The notes under the pieces were generated by a model. It did no database searches and was not told the DNA's origin. It saw only the letters and a program-made list of their open reading frames with translations. Shown here in pieces: positions 19,484 through 27,992 of a stretch of 64,000 nt of DNA. The number at the start of each line of letters is the position of its first letter. The first letter of the stretch is position 1. This DNA comes from Arthrobacter globiformis (GTDB lineage: Bacteria; Actinomycetota; Actinomycetes; Actinomycetales; Micrococcaceae), in contig NZ_QLNP01000003.1 in NCBI RefSeq assembly GCF_003261175.1, positions 1-64,000 of the forward strand, written 5' to 3'. The position numbers and the translations under genes were made by a program.

Positions 19484-19966
19484 TTAGGAAGCCAAGACCT
19501 CGTCGAGAACGCTTGCAGCCTTCTCTTCGTCGGTCTTTTCAGCCAGGGCCAATTCTGAGATCAGAATCTGCCGGGCCTTGGCCAGCATTCGCTTCTCGCC
19601 TGCGGAAAGGCCCCGGTCGTGATCCCGGCGCCACAGGTCGCGGACGACCTCTGCAACCTTGATGACGTCACCGGAAGCAAGCTTCTCCAGATTTGCCTTG
19701 TAACGACGCGACCAGTTGGTGGGCTCCTCAGTGAACTCGGCACGGAGCACGTCAAACACGTGCTCCAGACCGTCTTTGCCCACTACGTCGCGAACCCCAA
19801 CAAGGTCAACGTTCTCTGCTGGAACTTCAATGGTCAGATCACCCTGAGCCACCTTGAGCTTGAGATACATCTTCTCTTCGCCCTTGACAGTGCGCATCTT
19901 GATTTCTTCAATTTTTGCTGCACCGTGGTGAGGGTAAACTACTGTCTCGCCGACCTCAAAAACCAT
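19484..19966 (-). CDS. carD: CarD-family RNA polymerase-binding regulator
   Basis: 160 residues. The N-terminal Tudor-like RNAP interaction domain begins [21 protein letters not shown] and binds the RNAP beta subunit. The C-terminal helical DNA-binding part carries a conserved [20 protein letters not shown] segment, which binds the upstream edge of the transcription bubble. CarD stabilises open complexes at rRNA and many other promoters in actinobacteria. ATG 19966 has GGGGAAAG at 7 nt. It lies upstream of ispD, a conserved neighbour relationship. Confidence 0.95.
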   Translation of the reverse strand: MVFEVGETVVYPHHGAAKIEEIKMRTVKGEEKMYLKLKVAQGDLTIEVPAENVDLVGVRDVVGKDGLEHVFDVLRAEFTEEPTNWSRRYKANLEKLASGDVIKVAEVVRDLWRRDHDRGLSAGEKRMLAKARQILISELALAEKTDEEKAASVLDEVLAS

Positions 19967-20290
19967 GTGGACTTTCCCCTTTCCCGCAGACCAGTTTATC
20001 ACGATTAAGGCATATGACTGGCACGGAAACGGTCGAAGAACCCCGTAAATCCGCGGAAAATAGCCGAAATCGGTCGCTCAGACCCCTTGACGAATGCGAA
20101 CAATAGTGCATCGCATGCGGGCCCACAAGCGTTACGCGCGGGTAGTTGCGGGTGCCATCGACGGCCCCGAGGACCCCCAAGGAGGCGTCGGAAGGGGCGG
20201 TCATGTGGAGGGACCGAATCCTTGTTTGGTCCTCTTTGCCGATAGGCTATGCCTGAAAACTGTTTCAAGACTTTTCGAGGAGTGCGTGAC

Positions 20291-20863
20291 GTGCGTTTCA
20301 CTGCGATGAACCGGGGCCAGAGCGGCAAGATGGCAATGGCAGCAGCCGCCCTGAGTGCCGGCCTGCTGGCCCTGACGGGCTGCGGCTACATCAACGCCCA
20401 GCAGACCTCTCACCAGTACGCTGCCTCCGACGGAACCCGGGCCGAGGTCGGACCGGTGCAGCTGCGCAACATGCTGATCGTTTCTGCGGGCGACAACCAG
20501 CCGGGCCGCGTCATCGGCGCCGTCTACAACTCCTCCTCGAAGGACGTCAAGGTCACCCTTAAGGGAGCTGAAGGCGCGCAGACTGAAGTTTCCGTCAAGC
20601 AGAACGCCTACACCCTGCTGAACGAATCCGCGGACGAAGCCATCCTGAGCACCTCCGGCGGCAAACCCGGATCCCTCGTGGACGTCCAGGTGACCGAGGA
20701 CGGCACCAACGTCAACAAGACCGTTAAGATTCCCGTGGTGGACGGCACGCTGAAGGAATACGCCGCCTACCTTCCGGGCGGCACGCCCAGCGGGACTGCC
20801 ACTCCGAGTGAGACTGCAGCGCCGAGCGACACCGCATCGGCCACGCCCACCGAAAGCCACTAG
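20291..20863 (+). CDS. Lipoprotein, conserved hypothetical
   Basis: About 190 residues. After a short n-region a hydrophobic stretch ends in the lipobox LTGC, so the protein should be lipid-anchored outside the membrane. The mature part is a beta-rich domain (VGPVQLRNMLIVSAGDNQPG, GAVYNSSSKDVKVTL) that resembles the extracellular, DUF461/copper-chaperone-like domains of actinobacterial lipoproteins. The last 35 residues are a Ser/Thr/Pro/Ala tail. GTG 20291 with GGAG upstream is preferred over an extension to 20249. It is divergent from carD across 324 bp with no other gene. I cannot name a function. Confidence 0.78.
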   Translation: MRFTAMNRGQSGKMAMAAAALSAGLLALTGCGYINAQQTSHQYAASDGTRAEVGPVQLRNMLIVSAGDNQPGRVIGAVYNSSSKDVKVTLKGAEGAQTEVSVKQNAYTLLNESADEAILSTSGGKPGSLVDVQVTEDGTNVNKTVKIPVVDGTLKEYAAYLPGGTPSGTATPSETAAPSDTASATPTESH

Positions 20864-20899
20864 CAGCGCGGGCCCCTGACGGCCGCTTACTAGAGCAGC

Positions 20900-20949
20900 A
20901 ATACGAAGAAGGAGGGGTTCCCGGCCGGGAACCCCTCCTTCTTCGTATT
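20900..20949. terminator. Perfect 50-bp palindromic bidirectional terminator
   Basis: Bases 20900-20924 are the exact reverse complement of 20925-20949: 25 bp of arm with no loop. It lies between the convergent lipoprotein and regX3 genes, so it can end transcription from both sides. The outer part is AT-richer and the inner part GC-rich, so each strand ends in a weak T-rich tract. Confidence 0.85.
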
Positions 20950-21026
20950 ATCGGTGCTTTTGTGTGCCGGCCCCGCGCCGCCCAGGCACGCCGCCCGGGC
21001 GCCTCGCCCGGGCCGGCAGCCAACTC

Positions 21027-21707
21027 CTACGGCTCGAACTTGTAGCCCAGTCCGCGAACGGTGACGAGGTACCGCGGCAGGGACGGGTCGGGCTCGATCT
21101 TGCTGCGCAGCCGTTTCACGTGGACGTCGAGCGTTTTCGTGTCGCCCACATAATCGGAGCCCCAGACCCTGTCAATCAGCTGGCCCCGCGTCAGCACGCG
21201 ACCGGAGTTGCGCAGCAGCATCTCCAGCAGTTCAAACTCCTTCAGCGGCAGCGACACCTGCTCGCCGCCGACGCTCACCACGTGCCGCTCGATGTCCATC
21301 CGCACCGGGCCGGCGTGGACGGTGGAGGCGATGAGTTCCTCCGGTTCGCCCTGGCGCCGCAGCACCGCGCGGACGCGGGCCACCAGCTCGCGGGAGGAGT
21401 AGGGCTTGGTGACGTAGTCGTCCGCGCCCAGCTCCAGTCCGACGACCTTGTCGATCTCGGTGTCCTTGGCGGTCAGCATGATGACCGGGACGGTGGAGCG
21501 CTGACGAAGCTGCCGGCAGACCTCCGTGCCGGACTGGCCCGGCAGCTGCAGGTCGAGCAGCACGAGGTCTGCCCCGTTGCGGTCGAATTCCGTGATGGCG
21601 TCGAGGCCGTTGTCCACGACCTCCACCTCGAATCCTTCCTTGCCCAGTAGATAGGACAGGGGATCGCTGAACGACTCCTCATCCTCGACAATAAGAATCC
21701 TGCTCAA
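21027..21707 (-). CDS. regX3: Response regulator RegX3 (phosphate response)
   Basis: OmpR/PhoB-type response regulator of 226 residues. The receiver domain has acidic VEDEE, the phospho-acceptor Asp52 in LVLLDLQLPG, Thr in MLTAKD and Lys in VTKPYSSREL. The winged-helix domain ends RYLVTVRGLGYKFEP. It should bind PHO-type direct repeats. The start is TTG, overlapping the senX3 stop as TTGA, with GAGGAG at about 8 nt, so it is translationally coupled to senX3. The PhoU neighbour and kinase type identify RegX3. Confidence 0.94.
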   Translation of the reverse strand: MSRILIVEDEESFSDPLSYLLGKEGFEVEVVDNGLDAITEFDRNGADLVLLDLQLPGQSGTEVCRQLRQRSTVPVIMLTAKDTEIDKVVGLELGADDYVTKPYSSRELVARVRAVLRRQGEPEELIASTVHAGPVRMDIERHVVSVGGEQVSLPLKEFELLEMLLRNSGRVLTRGQLIDRVWGSDYVGDTKTLDVHVKRLRSKIEPDPSLPRYLVTVRGLGYKFEP

Positions 21708-22978
21708 GCGTTAGCTCCTCGTTCGTGGACGCCGGCGGCGTCGCGTGGTTCGGTGGCGTGTTGCGGCCGGTCGGTCTGGCCCTGCGGTGGGGCGGGGGCC
21801 AGGTTGCCGGCTTCCTGGGCAGTACGGGCGGCGCGCGGTTCCGGCGCGGACGGGTCTTCCTGCCCTTCCATCTCCGGCAACCGGAGGGTGAACGTGGAGC
21901 CCTGGCCGGGCTGGGACCAGAGCGTGACTTCCCCGCCGTGGTTGGAAACGACGTGTTTGACGATGCTCAGGCCCAGGCCGGTTCCGCCGGTGTGGCGGGA
22001 CCGGGCTGCGTCCACCCGGTAGAAACGCTCGAACACCCGCTCCTGGTCCTCAGGTGACAGGCCTTCGCCCTGGTCCGTGACGGAGACGGAAACCAGTCCT
22101 TCCCTGGACCGCACACCGATGCCCACCCTGGTGTTCTCCGGCGAGTACCGGATCGCGTTGTCGATGAGGTTGCGCAGCGCGGTCACCAGCAGGTCCTGGT
22201 CGCCGTAGACCTTCGCCTCCGCACGGCCGCCAATGACGATCTGGATGTTCTTGCTCTCGGCGGGCAGCTGCGACCGGTCGACGGCTTCGGAGATGACGTC
22301 GTTGATGTCCACGGGGTGCCCCTGCTGCGCCACGTTCGCGCCCTGCAGCCGTGACAGCTCGATGATGTCCTGCACCAGCGCGGCGAGGCGGGCCGACTCC
22401 TTGTGCATGCGTTTGGCGAAGCGGCGGACGGCGTCCTCGTCGTCGGCCGACGATTCCAGCGCTTCAGCCAGCAGCGAGATGGCGCCCACCGGCGTCTTCA
22501 GTTCGTGGGACACGTTGGCCACGAAGTCGTTGCGGATCTCCTCGGTCCGGGTGATCTCGGTGCGATCATCGGCCAGCAGGACGATGTATTCCTCACCCAG
22601 CATCGCTGCCCGGACCTGCACGATGATGGTTCCCTGGCCGAGCGGCCCCCGGGGCAGTTCAAGCTGCCTCTCCAGGATGACGCCGTCGCGCCGGACGTTC
22701 GCCGTCATGTCCAGCAGCTCGCGGTGCACCACCGTGTGGCCGCGCACCAGGCCGTAGGCGTAGGCCGCCGGGCTGGCCCGGACGACGCCGTCGATCGCGT
22801 CCACCACCACGAACGCCTGCCCGACGACGGCGAGGACTTCCGCGGACCCATGGGGCAGCGCGGGTTCGTCGTATTCGATGTCCACGAGCTCGCGCTGCTT
22901 CTCGCTGGCCCGGAAGGCGAGCACGCCAAAGACGCCGAACGACAGGCCCAGCAGGCCGGCGATAACACCTAAGAGCAT
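21704..22978 (-). CDS. senX3: Sensor histidine kinase SenX3
   Basis: About 424 residues. One N-terminal membrane segment (LLGVIAGLLGLSFGVFGVLAF) is followed by a PAS-like region (about 50-140), the HisKA box with His near 157 in NVSHELKTPVGAISLLAE, then HATPase motifs N (NLIDNAIRYSPE), G1 (DQGEGLS), F (FERFYR) and G2 (GGTGLGLSIVKHV). A Pro/Ala/Arg-rich tail of about 60 residues is unusual and probably disordered. ATG 22978 with GGAGG at 10 nt is chosen over GTG 22987. SenX3 is held in check by PhoU and activates RegX3 under phosphate limitation. Confidence 0.94.
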   Translation of the reverse strand: MLLGVIAGLLGLSFGVFGVLAFRASEKQRELVDIEYDEPALPHGSAEVLAVVGQAFVVVDAIDGVVRASPAAYAYGLVRGHTVVHRELLDMTANVRRDGVILERQLELPRGPLGQGTIIVQVRAAMLGEEYIVLLADDRTEITRTEEIRNDFVANVSHELKTPVGAISLLAEALESSADDEDAVRRFAKRMHKESARLAALVQDIIELSRLQGANVAQQGHPVDINDVISEAVDRSQLPAESKNIQIVIGGRAEAKVYGDQDLLVTALRNLIDNAIRYSPENTRVGIGVRSREGLVSVSVTDQGEGLSPEDQERVFERFYRVDAARSRHTGGTGLGLSIVKHVVSNHGGEVTLWSQPGQGSTFTLRLPEMEGQEDPSAPEPRAARTAQEAGNLAPAPPQGQTDRPQHATEPRDAAGVHERGANA

Positions 22979-23057
22979 TGGATCCACGCCTCCAGCTTAT
23001 GCTTCCGGGAACCCCCGATATCCGATAAACGGCCCACGCGGTGCGGATTCAGCTAAC

Positions 23058-23086
23058 GTTCATCTTGAGGTGTGTAACAGTTCACC
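23058..23086 (+). promoter_or_regulatory. PHO-box-like direct repeat between senX3 and phoU
   Basis: Three heptamers in exact 11-nt steps, GTTCATC (23058), GGTGTGT (23069) and GTTCACC (23080), match the layout of PhoP/RegX3 operators in streptomycetes, where units related to GTTCACC repeat every 11 bp. The site is about 95 nt upstream of phoU and 80 nt upstream of senX3, so it could control either or both. Confidence 0.6.
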
Positions 23087-23181
23087 GAACACTGGAAGAG
23101 TGTGCGGTTGGACTGCCGGAACGGTGACACGAAATTCTGACCGCCGCGGCGGGGCGGAGTTTCCAAGGAAAGGACGCCTAC

Positions 23182-23844
23182 GTGCGCAAGGTTTTTCAGG
23201 AGGAGCTGGCCCATGTGGGCGAGGACCTCATCGAGATTTCAAAGCTGGTCAGTGAAGCGATCGGCAAGGCAACGACGTCGTTCGAGAGTGCCGACGTCGA
23301 TCTGGCCCAGGACGTCATCGCCGCGGACGCCAGGATCGACTTCCTGCAGAACAGCCTCGACGAGCGCGCCATCGACATCCTCGCCCTGCAGGGCCCCGTG
23401 GCCAGCGACCTGCGCATGATCGTCGGGTCGCTGCGGATGAGCGCCTCCCTGGAGCGCATGGGTGACCTCGCCCGCCACATTGCCCAGCTGGCCCGGCTGC
23501 GCTTCCCCTCCATGGTGATCCCGGAGTCCCTGACCGGGACTTTCAAGAGCTTCGCCGAGCAGGACATCGAGATCGCGAACAAGCTCACCCAGCTGCTGGA
23601 GACCCGCGACCTCGAGGTTGCCCGCGACATCCTCAAGGCCAACTCCGCGGTGAACGACCTCCACCTCAGTGTCTTCAAGGCGATCGCCCGGCCCGACTGG
23701 CAGGAATCCCCGGCCACCACCGTGGACGTTGCACTGGCCAGCCGCTACTTCGAGCGGTTCGCTGATCACGGCGTATCCGTGGCGCAGAAGGTCATCTACC
23801 TCGTGACCGGCGCCTGGCACCCGAACAGCATCGAGCACGGCTAA
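23182..23844 (+). CDS. phoU: Phosphate signalling regulator PhoU
   Basis: 220 residues, two PhoU three-helix bundles. Metal-cluster motifs are present in each half (the ERMGDLARHIAQLA region near 93-106 and YFERFADHGVSVAQKVIY near 189-206). PhoU links the Pst transporter to SenX3 and represses the PHO response when phosphate is plentiful. GTG 23182 has AAGGAAAGG at 8 nt. It is divergent from senX3-regX3, as in other actinobacteria. No pst genes are in the window. Confidence 0.95.
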   Translation: MRKVFQEELAHVGEDLIEISKLVSEAIGKATTSFESADVDLAQDVIAADARIDFLQNSLDERAIDILALQGPVASDLRMIVGSLRMSASLERMGDLARHIAQLARLRFPSMVIPESLTGTFKSFAEQDIEIANKLTQLLETRDLEVARDILKANSAVNDLHLSVFKAIARPDWQESPATTVDVALASRYFERFADHGVSVAQKVIYLVTGAWHPNSIEHG

Positions 23845-23866
23845 CAAAAACCCGAGTGCATTAAAG

Positions 23867-23913
23867 CGGACGACGCCGGCTGGTCACCTGAGGTGACCGG
23901 CCGGCGTCGTCCG
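23867..23913. terminator. phoU/gpmA bidirectional terminator
   Basis: A 22-bp stem with one G-U pair and a 3-nt loop lies between two convergent genes. On the plus strand it is followed by TTGTGGTTT. It can serve phoU and gpmA. Confidence 0.8.
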
Positions 23914-23938
23914 TTGTGGTTTCGACAGGCAGCGAACT

Positions 23939-24685
23939 TTACTTCTTGCCCTGGTTGGCGACGGCCAGAATGGCCTGCTCGGCTGCCTCGGGGTCGAGGT
24001 AGGTGCCGCCCGGGGTGATCGGCTGGAAGTTCTCGTCCAGGTCGTAGACCAGCGGGATGCCCGTGGGGATGTTCAGGCTGGCGATGGCGTCATCGCTGAT
24101 GCCGTCCAGGTGCTTGACCAGGGCGCGCAGGGAGTTGCCGTGGGCGGTAACCAGGACGGTCTTGCCGGCCTTCAGGTCTTCCTTGATGTCCGATTCCCAG
24201 TACGGGAGCAGGCGGATGAGGACGTCCTTGAGGCACTCGGTGCGGGGCATTTTGTCGCCGAGGTCCGCGTAGCGGGGATCGCGGGACTGGGAGAACTCGC
24301 TGCTGTCGTCCAGTGCGGGCGGCGGGGTGTCGTAGGAACGGCGCCACAGCATGAACTGTTCCTCGCCGAATTCGGCCAGGGTCTGGGCCTTGTCCTTGCC
24401 CTGCAGGGCACCGTAGTGGCGCTCGTTGAGGCGCCAGTCGCGCTTGACGGGGATCCAGCCACGGTCGGCCTTGTCCAGGGAGATGTTGGCCGTGTTGATG
24501 GCCCGCTTCAGGAGCGAGGTGTAGAGGATGTCCGGGAGAATGTTGTTCTCAACCAGCAGTTCCCCTCCGCGTGCTGCTTCCTCGCGGCCCTGGTCGTTCA
24601 GGTCTACATCCACCCAGCCGGTGAACAGGTTCTTGGCGTTCCATTCGCTGTGGCCGTGGCGCAGCAGAATCAGCTTGTAAGTCAT
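23939..24685 (-). CDS. gpmA: 2,3-bisphosphoglycerate-dependent phosphoglycerate mutase
   Basis: Glycolytic enzyme of 248 residues interconverting 3- and 2-phosphoglycerate. It has the phospho-histidine His10 in [32 protein letters not shown] and the second catalytic histidine in [14 protein letters not shown] 24685 ([11 protein letters not shown]) has AGGA at 8 nt. An ATG three codons upstream lacks ribosome-binding spacing. An even longer open frame to 25108 runs under the divergent methyltransferase gene and is not real. Confidence 0.97.
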   Translation of the reverse strand: MTYKLILLRHGHSEWNAKNLFTGWVDVDLNDQGREEAARGGELLVENNILPDILYTSLLKRAINTANISLDKADRGWIPVKRDWRLNERHYGALQGKDKAQTLAEFGEEQFMLWRRSYDTPPPALDDSSEFSQSRDPRYADLGDKMPRTECLKDVLIRLLPYWESDIKEDLKAGKTVLVTAHGNSLRALVKHLDGISDDAIASLNIPTGIPLVYDLDENFQPITPGGTYLDPEAAEQAILAVANQGKK

Positions 24686-24787
24686 GATTTTCATCCTAGC
24701 CGAGCGCGGCCCACGGCTGCCGAGAGTTACATCACCCGGCAGGACCGCCCGCATCCCGTAGGCAGGGCTCCCGGTTAAGCTGGTGCC

Positions 24788-25609
24788 GTGGTGCAGAAAG
24801 CAGAGCGGGTGGTGACCAACCGGAGCAGCCGGGGCAGGCCGGTGGGCAACGTGACCCGCGGCACCACCAACCCAAACCGCATGCGCCGGCTGGACAGGTG
24901 GCTGGCCGGGCCGCAGGCGTGGCGCCTCCGGAGGGCGGCTGACCCGCTCGTGGTGGACCTGGGTTACGGCGCTTCGCCGGCCACCGCCGTCGAACTCTTT
25001 GAACGGCTCCGCGCGGTACGCCCGGATGTGCGTGTCTGCGGGATCGAAATTGAACCGGAACGCGTGCGTGCGGGGAAGGCCCTGGAGCGCCCTGGCCTGA
25101 GTTTCCACGACGGCGGATTCGAACTTCCGGTGCCCGGGAATCCGGTGTTTGTGCGGGCGTTCAACGTGCTGCGTCAGTACGAGGAAGCAGATGTCCGCGG
25201 CATTTGGGCACTGGTGCAGGGGCGGCTGGCTCCGGATGGCCTGTTCATCGACGGGACATGCGACGAGATAGGCCGGCGCTCCGCCTGGATTGCCCTTGAT
25301 GCTGAGCGGCCGCTGAGTCTCACCGTGTCAGTGCGGTTCGGGAGTTTCGGGCTGCCGTCCGAGATCGCGGAACGCCTGCCCAAGGCCCTCATCCACCGCA
25401 ATGTCGCCGGCGAACGCATCCACACGCTGCTGCAGGCGATGGACCGGGCATGGCTCGAGGCGGCGCCGCTGGCACCCTTTGGGAACAGGCAGCGGTGGAC
25501 GGCCATGTGCCGGGCACTGCTCGACGGCGGCTGGCCGGTGCAGGATGGCCCCTCGCGTTGGCGGCTGGGGGAACTTACCGTCGGCTGGGAAGCCGTCGCG
25601 CCGCAGTAA
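24788..25609 (+). CDS. Class I SAM-dependent methyltransferase-like protein
   Basis: 273 residues. The first 45 residues are basic ([20 protein letters not shown]). A Rossmann SAM site then begins [20 protein letters not shown], with an acidic motif ([10 protein letters not shown]) about 40 residues later and [12 protein letters not shown]. The rest is family-divergent. The substrate is unknown; the basic N-terminus would suit a nucleic acid or ribosomal target, which is a guess. GTG 24788 is one of two adjacent GTG codons. It is divergent from gpmA. Confidence 0.75.
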   Translation: MVQKAERVVTNRSSRGRPVGNVTRGTTNPNRMRRLDRWLAGPQAWRLRRAADPLVVDLGYGASPATAVELFERLRAVRPDVRVCGIEIEPERVRAGKALERPGLSFHDGGFELPVPGNPVFVRAFNVLRQYEEADVRGIWALVQGRLAPDGLFIDGTCDEIGRRSAWIALDAERPLSLTVSVRFGSFGLPSEIAERLPKALIHRNVAGERIHTLLQAMDRAWLEAAPLAPFGNRQRWTAMCRALLDGGWPVQDGPSRWRLGELTVGWEAVAPQ

Positions 25610-25678
25610 GTAGTGCTGGGCCCACGCCGGCAGGGTTCCCTGGGCGAGCTTGCGAGCCTAGGGTGCCGGTGGGGACGG

Positions 25679-26035
25679 TCACCAGGGGCCGTAAGGGCCC
25701 ATGTTTCGGCTGCCGCCGCGGCCGGCGTCCTTCACGGCCGGCCGGACGTCGGCCAGGTAGACGGAGGCCGCAACCACGGCTCCGAGGCCAAACAGGCCGA
25801 GCGGGCCGAGGAGGCCGCCGGATCCGCCGCCAAGCACGGACAGCGCACCGACGGCCAGGCTGCCGCCGGTCAATGCCAGCCAGAACGTTTTGGTCCGCTT
25901 GCCAACAGCTTCAAAGGCGTTGGGCCGGTGGCGGACGCAGTCAAAGAAGGCCCACACCTCGAGGGCCAGTGCGATCAGCCCCAGGATGTAATAGACCGTG
26001 CTCTCAACGTAGAAAATCAGTAGTCGTCCGTCCAC
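25679..26035 (-). CDS. DUF2516-family membrane protein
   Basis: 118 residues with two or three hydrophobic segments: VYYILGLIALALEVWAFFDC, WLALTGGSLAVGALSVL and a Gly-rich GPLGLFGLGAVVAASVYL. The C-terminus is GGSRNMGPYGPW. This layout matches the actinobacterial DUF2516 family, whose role is not established. GTG 26035 begins 9 nt after the stop of the PLP enzyme gene, so the two are probably co-transcribed. Confidence 0.78.
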   Translation of the reverse strand: MDGRLLIFYVESTVYYILGLIALALEVWAFFDCVRHRPNAFEAVGKRTKTFWLALTGGSLAVGALSVLGGGSGGLLGPLGLFGLGAVVAASVYLADVRPAVKDAGRGGSRNMGPYGPW

Positions 26036-26044
26036 CCGCCCAGC

Positions 26045-27229
26045 CTATCGGTCCAGCGCGTCCAGCGCCTGCTTCAAATCGGCCCAGAGGTCCTCGACGT
26101 TTTCGATGCCGACGCTCAAGCGCACCAGGTTCTCGGGGACGCTGGCCGGTTCCGCAGCGTGACGGCGCCGCCGCTCGATGAGCGACTCAACCCCGCCAAG
26201 GGAGGTGGCCGGCAGCCACAGGTTCAGGGCACGCACCAGCTTGTCCGCGGTTTCGGAAGCGCTGAGCCCGCCGGCGGCGGCCACCTGGATGCAGAGAATG
26301 GAGCCAAAGCCTGTCATCTGGGACTTGGCCAGATCGTGGCCAGCATCCGACACGAGGCCCGGGTAGCGCACATTCTCCAGGGCCGGGTGTGCGCTGAGAC
26401 GTTCGGCCAGCACCGCTGCCGACGCCTGTGAACGCTCAATCCGCAGGGCCAGCGTGCGCAGGCCGCGCAACGCCAGCCAGGCTTCGAAGGGACCGGCGAT
26501 GCCGCCATGGATGATGCGGTGGTGAAGAAGTGTTTCGCGCAGTTCCGCGTCAGAGGTCACCAGGGCGCCCAGCACCACGTCGGAGTGGCCGGCCAGGTAC
26601 TTGGTCACCGAGTGAAGCACGACGTCGGACCCCAGGCTGAGGGGCTGCTGCACCAGAGGTGTGGAGAAGGTGTTGTCCGTGACGACGACGGCGCCGGCGT
26701 CGTGGGCGGCCTGGGTCAGGGCCCGGATGTCCGCGATGCCGAGCATCGGGTTGGTGGGGCTTTCCAGCCACAGCATGTCCGCCGCCTTGCCGTCCTGCGG
26801 CGCTATCTGGGTCCGGACAGCTTCGGTATCCGCGATGTCCACGGTGCGGAGTTCCAGGAGGCCTTTTTCGGCCAGTTCGGCGGCCATGACCAGCGAACCG
26901 GAATAGCTGTGGGACGGCATCACCAGGACGCCCCCGTTGGGGATCAGGGAGAGTGCGGAGCTGACCGCGGCAAGGCCCGAAGAGTAAAGGAGGCCCGGCA
27001 GCGAGGCGCCTTCGAGCTGGCCGAGGGCCTCTTCGAACGGGTCCCACGTGGGGTTCGAGTAGCGGCCGTAGCCCCGGTCGCCGTCGTCGAGTGCGCCGGT
27101 GCCGAAATAGGTGGAGGAGAGCACGATGGGCGGGTTGACGGGCGCATCGTGTTCACGGGGCGGACGTCCGGCGGCCACAACCACCGTTTCGGCGGACAGG
27201 GATGCGGCATGCTGATCGGAAAGACTCAT
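26045..27229 (-). CDS. Trans-sulfuration-type PLP enzyme (cystathionine gamma-synthase/lyase family)
   Basis: 394 residues of the Cys/Met metabolism PLP family. Recognisable are the Tyr/Arg phosphate-binding region GYGRYSNPTWDPFE, SSGLAAVSSAL, LWLESPTNPML with DNTFSTP, and the Schiff-base Lys210 in HSVTKYLAGHSDV. The family includes cystathionine gamma-synthase, gamma-lyase and O-acylhomoserine sulfhydrylases; the exact reaction cannot be told from sequence alone. ATG 27229 has poor but acceptable upstream purines. The gene is followed by a DUF2516 gene after 9 nt and is divergent from tmk. Confidence 0.88.
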   Translation of the reverse strand: MSLSDQHAASLSAETVVVAAGRPPREHDAPVNPPIVLSSTYFGTGALDDGDRGYGRYSNPTWDPFEEALGQLEGASLPGLLYSSGLAAVSSALSLIPNGGVLVMPSHSYSGSLVMAAELAEKGLLELRTVDIADTEAVRTQIAPQDGKAADMLWLESPTNPMLGIADIRALTQAAHDAGAVVVTDNTFSTPLVQQPLSLGSDVVLHSVTKYLAGHSDVVLGALVTSDAELRETLLHHRIIHGGIAGPFEAWLALRGLRTLALRIERSQASAAVLAERLSAHPALENVRYPGLVSDAGHDLAKSQMTGFGSILCIQVAAAGGLSASETADKLVRALNLWLPATSLGGVESLIERRRRHAAEPASVPENLVRLSVGIENVEDLWADLKQALDALDR

Positions 27230-27338
27230 GGTCAAAGGGTACGTTGGGTGCCTGCCCGCAGGGAAAGCGGCCCCTTCCGGCCGGATGCGGAAGCGGGCGC
27301 CGGGCATTTTCGTCGGTGGAAATCGGTAGGCTGGATAA

Positions 27339-27992
27339 GTGAATACGCAGAGCTCCGGACTTTTCATCGCCTTCGAAGGCGGTGACGGTGCCGGCAAGTC
27401 GACCCAGGCGGCCCGGCTGGCCGGTTCACTGCAATCGCGCGGCCTCACCGTGCTGCGCACCCGGGAACCCGGCGGGACGCCCATCGGGGAGAAGCTCCGT
27501 TCCCTGGTGCTGGACCACGGCCACGGCCACATCGACGCCCACACCGAAGCCCTGATCTTTGCCGCCTCCCGGGCCGCGCACGCCAGCCAGATCATCAGGC
27601 CGGCCCTGGCCCGCGGCGAGGTGGTGCTCACGGACCGCTACATCGACTCCTCCGTGGCATACCAGGGCGCCGGCCGCGCTCTCGGCACAGACGCCGTGCG
27701 GAGCGTCAACGAGTGGGCCACGTCCGGTCTGCAGCCGGACCTGACGGTGCTCCTGGATGTCCACCCGGCAGAGGGCCGCAGCCGCCGCACCGCCGGCGAT
27801 GCCGCGGAGGACCGGCTGGAATCGGAAGCCGACGAATTCCATGCGCGGATCCGCCAGGCGTTCCTGGACCTCGCAGCGGCCCGGCCGGAAGGCTACCTGG
27901 TGCTGGAGGCAGGACAGCCCGTCGAAGAAATCGCGGGACTGATCCTGGAACGCGTCGAAAAGCTCCTTGCAACAAGGGACATGCAGCCGTGA
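27339..27992 (+). CDS. tmk: Thymidylate kinase
   Basis: dTMP kinase of 217 residues. The P-loop is FEGGDGAGKST (12-22). The DRx motif is TDRYIDSSVAYQGAGR and the TREPGGTPIGE loop is present. The lid region contains RSRRTAGDAAEDRLESE. It supplies dTDP for DNA synthesis. GTG 27339 (NTQSSGLFIAFEGG) is preceded by GGAT. The stop overlaps the holB start as GTGA, the widespread tmk-holB pair. Confidence 0.97.
   Translation: MNTQSSGLFIAFEGGDGAGKSTQAARLAGSLQSRGLTVLRTREPGGTPIGEKLRSLVLDHGHGHIDAHTEALIFAASRAAHASQIIRPALARGEVVLTDRYIDSSVAYQGAGRALGTDAVRSVNEWATSGLQPDLTVLLDVHPAEGRSRRTAGDAAEDRLESEADEFHARIRQAFLDLAAARPEGYLVLEAGQPVEEIAGLILERVEKLLATRDMQP

Noticed and set aside
23939-25108. 389-residue gpmA extension
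   Set aside because: The added N-terminus lies antisense to the methyltransferase gene. ATG 24685 matches the family start.
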